Assembly: GCA_943331145.2 (NCBI GenBank)
Contig: CALQKL020000105.1
Span: forward strand, 1 to 7,373
Direction: 5' to 3'
From: Chitinophaga pinensis
Lineage (GTDB): Bacteria > Bacteroidota > Bacteroidia > Chitinophagales > Chitinophagaceae
DNA length: 7,373 nucleotides
Shown: positions 5,411 to 7,373 of the stretch, in pieces
Layout of the letters: each line of letters opens with the position of its first letter
Position numbering within the stretch: position 1 is the stretch's first letter
Made by a program: the position numbers and the translations under genes
The notes under the pieces: model-generated
Told to the model about the DNA's origin: nothing
Seen by the model: the letters and a program-made list of their open reading frames with translations, nothing else
Database searches by the model: none

Positions 5411-7373
5411 ATGAATTTGGATGTGTTGTTGAATTTTTACAAAAATGATCCCCGCTGTTTTCAAATAGCGAATAGAACCACTTTGTCTGAACCCCAGCAT
5501 TTGCTTTTATCAGGATTAGAAGGAAGCTCTTTAGAATTCATTGTTGCGGCTTTACATAGCAACGAATATTTGTCTCAAACCAATCATTTAATTTTATTAC
5601 GTGATGCGGAAGAAGCCGCGTATTTTCACAACACTATTGAGAACATTACCAATGCCCTTGATATTTTTTACTTCCCCTCTTCATTTAAAAATAAAAAAAA
5701 CTATCAGCTTCTAAATAGCAGTCACGTAATGTTGCGAACTGAAGCACTAACTAAAATTGCATCTGGCGGAAATAAAAAAATATTAGTCACTTACCCCGAA
5801 GCCATTTTCGAAAAAGTTGTTTTATCAAAATCTTTATCTGATAACATCATCAGCATCAAACAAGCAGATGAGTTGGATGTAAATGCAATCTTGCAAAAAT
5901 TTGTTGACCATGGATTTGTGCGTACCGATTTTGTTTACGAGCCCGGTCAATTTGCAGTACGTGGTGGAATTTTAGATATTTATTCTTTCGGAAATGAAAA
6001 GCCTTATCGGATAGAACTTTTTGGAAACGAAGTGGATAGCATCCGAATTTTTGATCCGGAAACACAATTGAGCGAACGCAAACTTTTGCAGGTAAATATT
6101 ATCCCAAATGTGGAAACACAATTTGAAACAGGAGAGAAAGTTTCTTTATTAGAATTTCTTCCAGAGCAAACCATCATTTGGGTTAGAGATTGGACATATA
6201 TTAAAGACAAACTTGAATTGGAAGAAGAATATCTTACCATTTTCTTAGAACATGTAAAAACAGATACACAGAAAGACGAGGCGATAGATGAGCTTGCAGA
6301 AATCAATTTTAAAATAAATGTTGAGGCAAATGAATTTATCAATTTAGCAGCATTTGAAAAAGAAATTGCAAAAAAGCATTTGATTGAAGTCGGGAAAAAA
6401 GTAGCATTTGAACACAGTAAAAAAGCAGCTGAGCAAATCAATTTCGCATCAAAGCCACAACCTGCTTTCAACAGACAGTTTGATTTGTTGATTAAAAATT
6501 TGCAGGAGTATGAAAAGCAGAAATACAATATTTTCATTTTTGCAGAAAACCCGAAACAGTTAGAGCGTTTACACATCATCTTCACCGATTTAAAAGCTGA
6601 AATTCAAGTCACCCCTATTCCTGTTTCGATACATGAAGGATTTATAGACGATGACAATAAATTAATTTGTTATACCGACCATCAAGTATTTCAACGTTAT
6701 CATAAGTATAAAGTAAAACAAGCGTTTAGTAAAAACAAAGCGTTGACTTTAAAAACTTTGCGCGACTTACAACCTGGTGATTATGTAGCGCATATTGATC
6801 ATGGCGTTGGTGTGTATAGTGGCTTGCAAAAAATTGAAGCAAACGGGCGTTTACAGGAGTCCGTTAGAATACAATATAAAGATGGTGATTTGTTGTATGT
6901 AAATATTTCTTCGCTGCATAAAATCAGCAAATACAGTGGCAAAGAGGGCTCTATTCCTAAGATGAACAAATTGGGAAGTGATGTGTGGAGTAAACTCAAA
7001 GAAAAAACCAAAAAGCAAGTAAAGGATATTGCCAATGATTTAATACAACTTTACGCACAACGCAAAAGCCAAAAAGGGTTTCAGCATAGTCCGGATAATT
7101 ATATGCAAACCGAATTGGAGGCAAGCTTTATTTATGAGGATACGCCCGATCAAGCAAAAGCTACAGACGATGTAAAGCGAGATATGGAGAAGGATGCGCC
7201 CATGGATCGATTGGTTTGTGGAGATGTAGGATTTGGAAAAACAGAGGTTGCCATCAGGGCTGCATTCAAATCTTGCTGTGATGGCAAACAAGCTGCTATT
7301 TTAGTGCCAACAACCATTCTAGCTTATCAGCATTATAAAACGTTTAAAGACAGGTTGAAGGATTTTCCTGTAA
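5411..7373 (+). CDS. mfd: Transcription-repair coupling factor Mfd, N-terminal 654 codons (3' truncated by window)
   Basis: Mfd is a cytoplasmic DNA translocase that pushes stalled RNA polymerase off template lesions and recruits UvrA for nucleotide excision repair. The frame is open from ATG 5411 to the edge; an in-frame TGA directly before the ATG rules out an earlier start. The UvrB-homology region includes Y-E-P-G-Q-F-A-V-R-G-G-I-L-D-I-Y-S-F (about 176-193). The polymerase-interacting CarD-like domain starts near 450 with P-G-D-Y-V-A-H-I-D-H-G-V-G-V-Y and continues through L-L-Y-V-N-I-S-S-L-H-K-I-S-K-Y. The first translocase domain begins with P-D-Q-A-K-A (Gln581), Walker A G-D-V-G-F-G-K-T-E (604-612, Lys610) and motif Ia L-V-P-T-T-I-L-A (631-638). 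Motif spacing resembles E. coli Mfd (1148 aa), so slightly over half of the protein is visible. The DEAH box, motif VI and the UvrA-masking C-terminal domain lie beyond the window. No frameshift was found on reading every codon. Confidence 0.95.
   Translation, partial: MNLDVLLNFYKNDPRCFQIANRTTLSEPQHLLLSGLEGSSLEFIVAALHSNEYLSQTNHLILLRDAEEAAYFHNTIENITNALDIFYFPSSFKNKKNYQLLNSSHVMLRTEALTKIASGGNKKILVTYPEAIFEKVVLSKSLSDNIISIKQADELDVNAILQKFVDHGFVRTDFVYEPGQFAVRGGILDIYSFGNEKPYRIELFGNEVDSIRIFDPETQLSERKLLQVNIIPNVETQFETGEKVSLLEFLPEQTIIWVRDWTYIKDKLELEEEYLTIFLEHVKTDTQKDEAIDELAEINFKINVEANEFINLAAFEKEIAKKHLIEVGKKVAFEHSKKAAEQINFASKPQPAFNRQFDLLIKNLQEYEKQKYNIFIFAENPKQLERLHIIFTDLKAEIQVTPIPVSIHEGFIDDDNKLICYTDHQVFQRYHKYKVKQAFSKNKALTLKTLRDLQPGDYVAHIDHGVGVYSGLQKIEANGRLQESVRIQYKDGDLLYVNISSLHKISKYSGKEGSIPKMNKLGSDVWSKLKEKTKKQVKDIANDLIQLYAQRKSQKGFQHSPDNYMQTELEASFIYEDTPDQAKATDDVKRDMEKDAPMDRLVCGDVGFGKTEVAIRAAFKSCCDGKQAAILVPTTILAYQHYKTFKDRLKDFPV

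Noticed and set aside
6004..6585. 193-aa minus-strand open frame opposite mfd
   Set aside because: It lies wholly inside the mfd coding frame, is dominated by Ser, Phe, Cys and Lys as expected for an antisense shadow of AT-rich coding DNA, and matches no family I know.
7371..7373. TAA at the very end of the window, seemingly ending mfd
   Set aside because: The mfd codons fall at 7370-7372 (GTA) with one base left over, so this TAA is out of frame and the gene continues past the edge.
1..7373. A novel multi-gene system, mobile island, CRISPR array or defence cluster
   Set aside because: All long genes but two belong to widespread housekeeping families. Strand changes and terminators break the window into independent units. 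I found no integrase, transposase, terminal repeats, spaced repeats or composition shift.

Overview
The window is AT-rich and reads as ordinary chromosomal sequence from a Bacteroidota bacterium, probably of the Chitinophagales/Sphingobacteriales type. This rests on four signs. Protein relatedness is Bacteroidota-like, especially the Mfd motif wording and the DUF1015 gene next to serC. Start codons lack clear Shine-Dalgarno sequences. Two intergenic gaps carry matches to the Bacteroidota -7 promoter element TAnnTTTG. One signal peptide ends in Ala-Gln, as is common in this phylum. The species assignment is inference.

Layout from left to right: (1) the last 70 codons of serC (phosphoserine aminotransferase), +, 1-214. 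(2) A 410-aa DUF1015-family protein, +, 281-1513, with its own candidate promoter. (3) A secreted or periplasmic TPR-repeat protein, +, 1591-2586, preceded by two related palindromes. (4) A 595-aa AMP-forming long-chain acyl-CoA synthetase, +, 2638-4425. (5) A hairpin over the synthetase stop codon that looks like a bidirectional terminator, then about 150 nt without a gene. (6) A 239-aa ferredoxin-NADP-reductase-type FAD oxidoreductase, -, 4601-5320, convergent with the synthetase. (7) A 90-nt divergent promoter region. (8) The first 654 codons of mfd (transcription-repair coupling factor), +, 5411 to the window edge, cut just after helicase motif Ia.

The genes do not form one pathway. serC and DUF1015 probably belong together through serine metabolism. 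The acyl-CoA synthetase serves fatty-acid activation, the flavoprotein serves electron transfer, and Mfd serves transcription-coupled repair. I saw no mobile element, CRISPR array, RNA gene, toxin-antitoxin pair or defence system, and nothing that convincingly forms an undescribed system. The items most worth a second look are the DUF1015 protein beside serC without an intervening serA, the twin dyads ahead of the TPR gene, and a serine where the acyl-CoA synthetase family normally has its C-terminal catalytic lysine.
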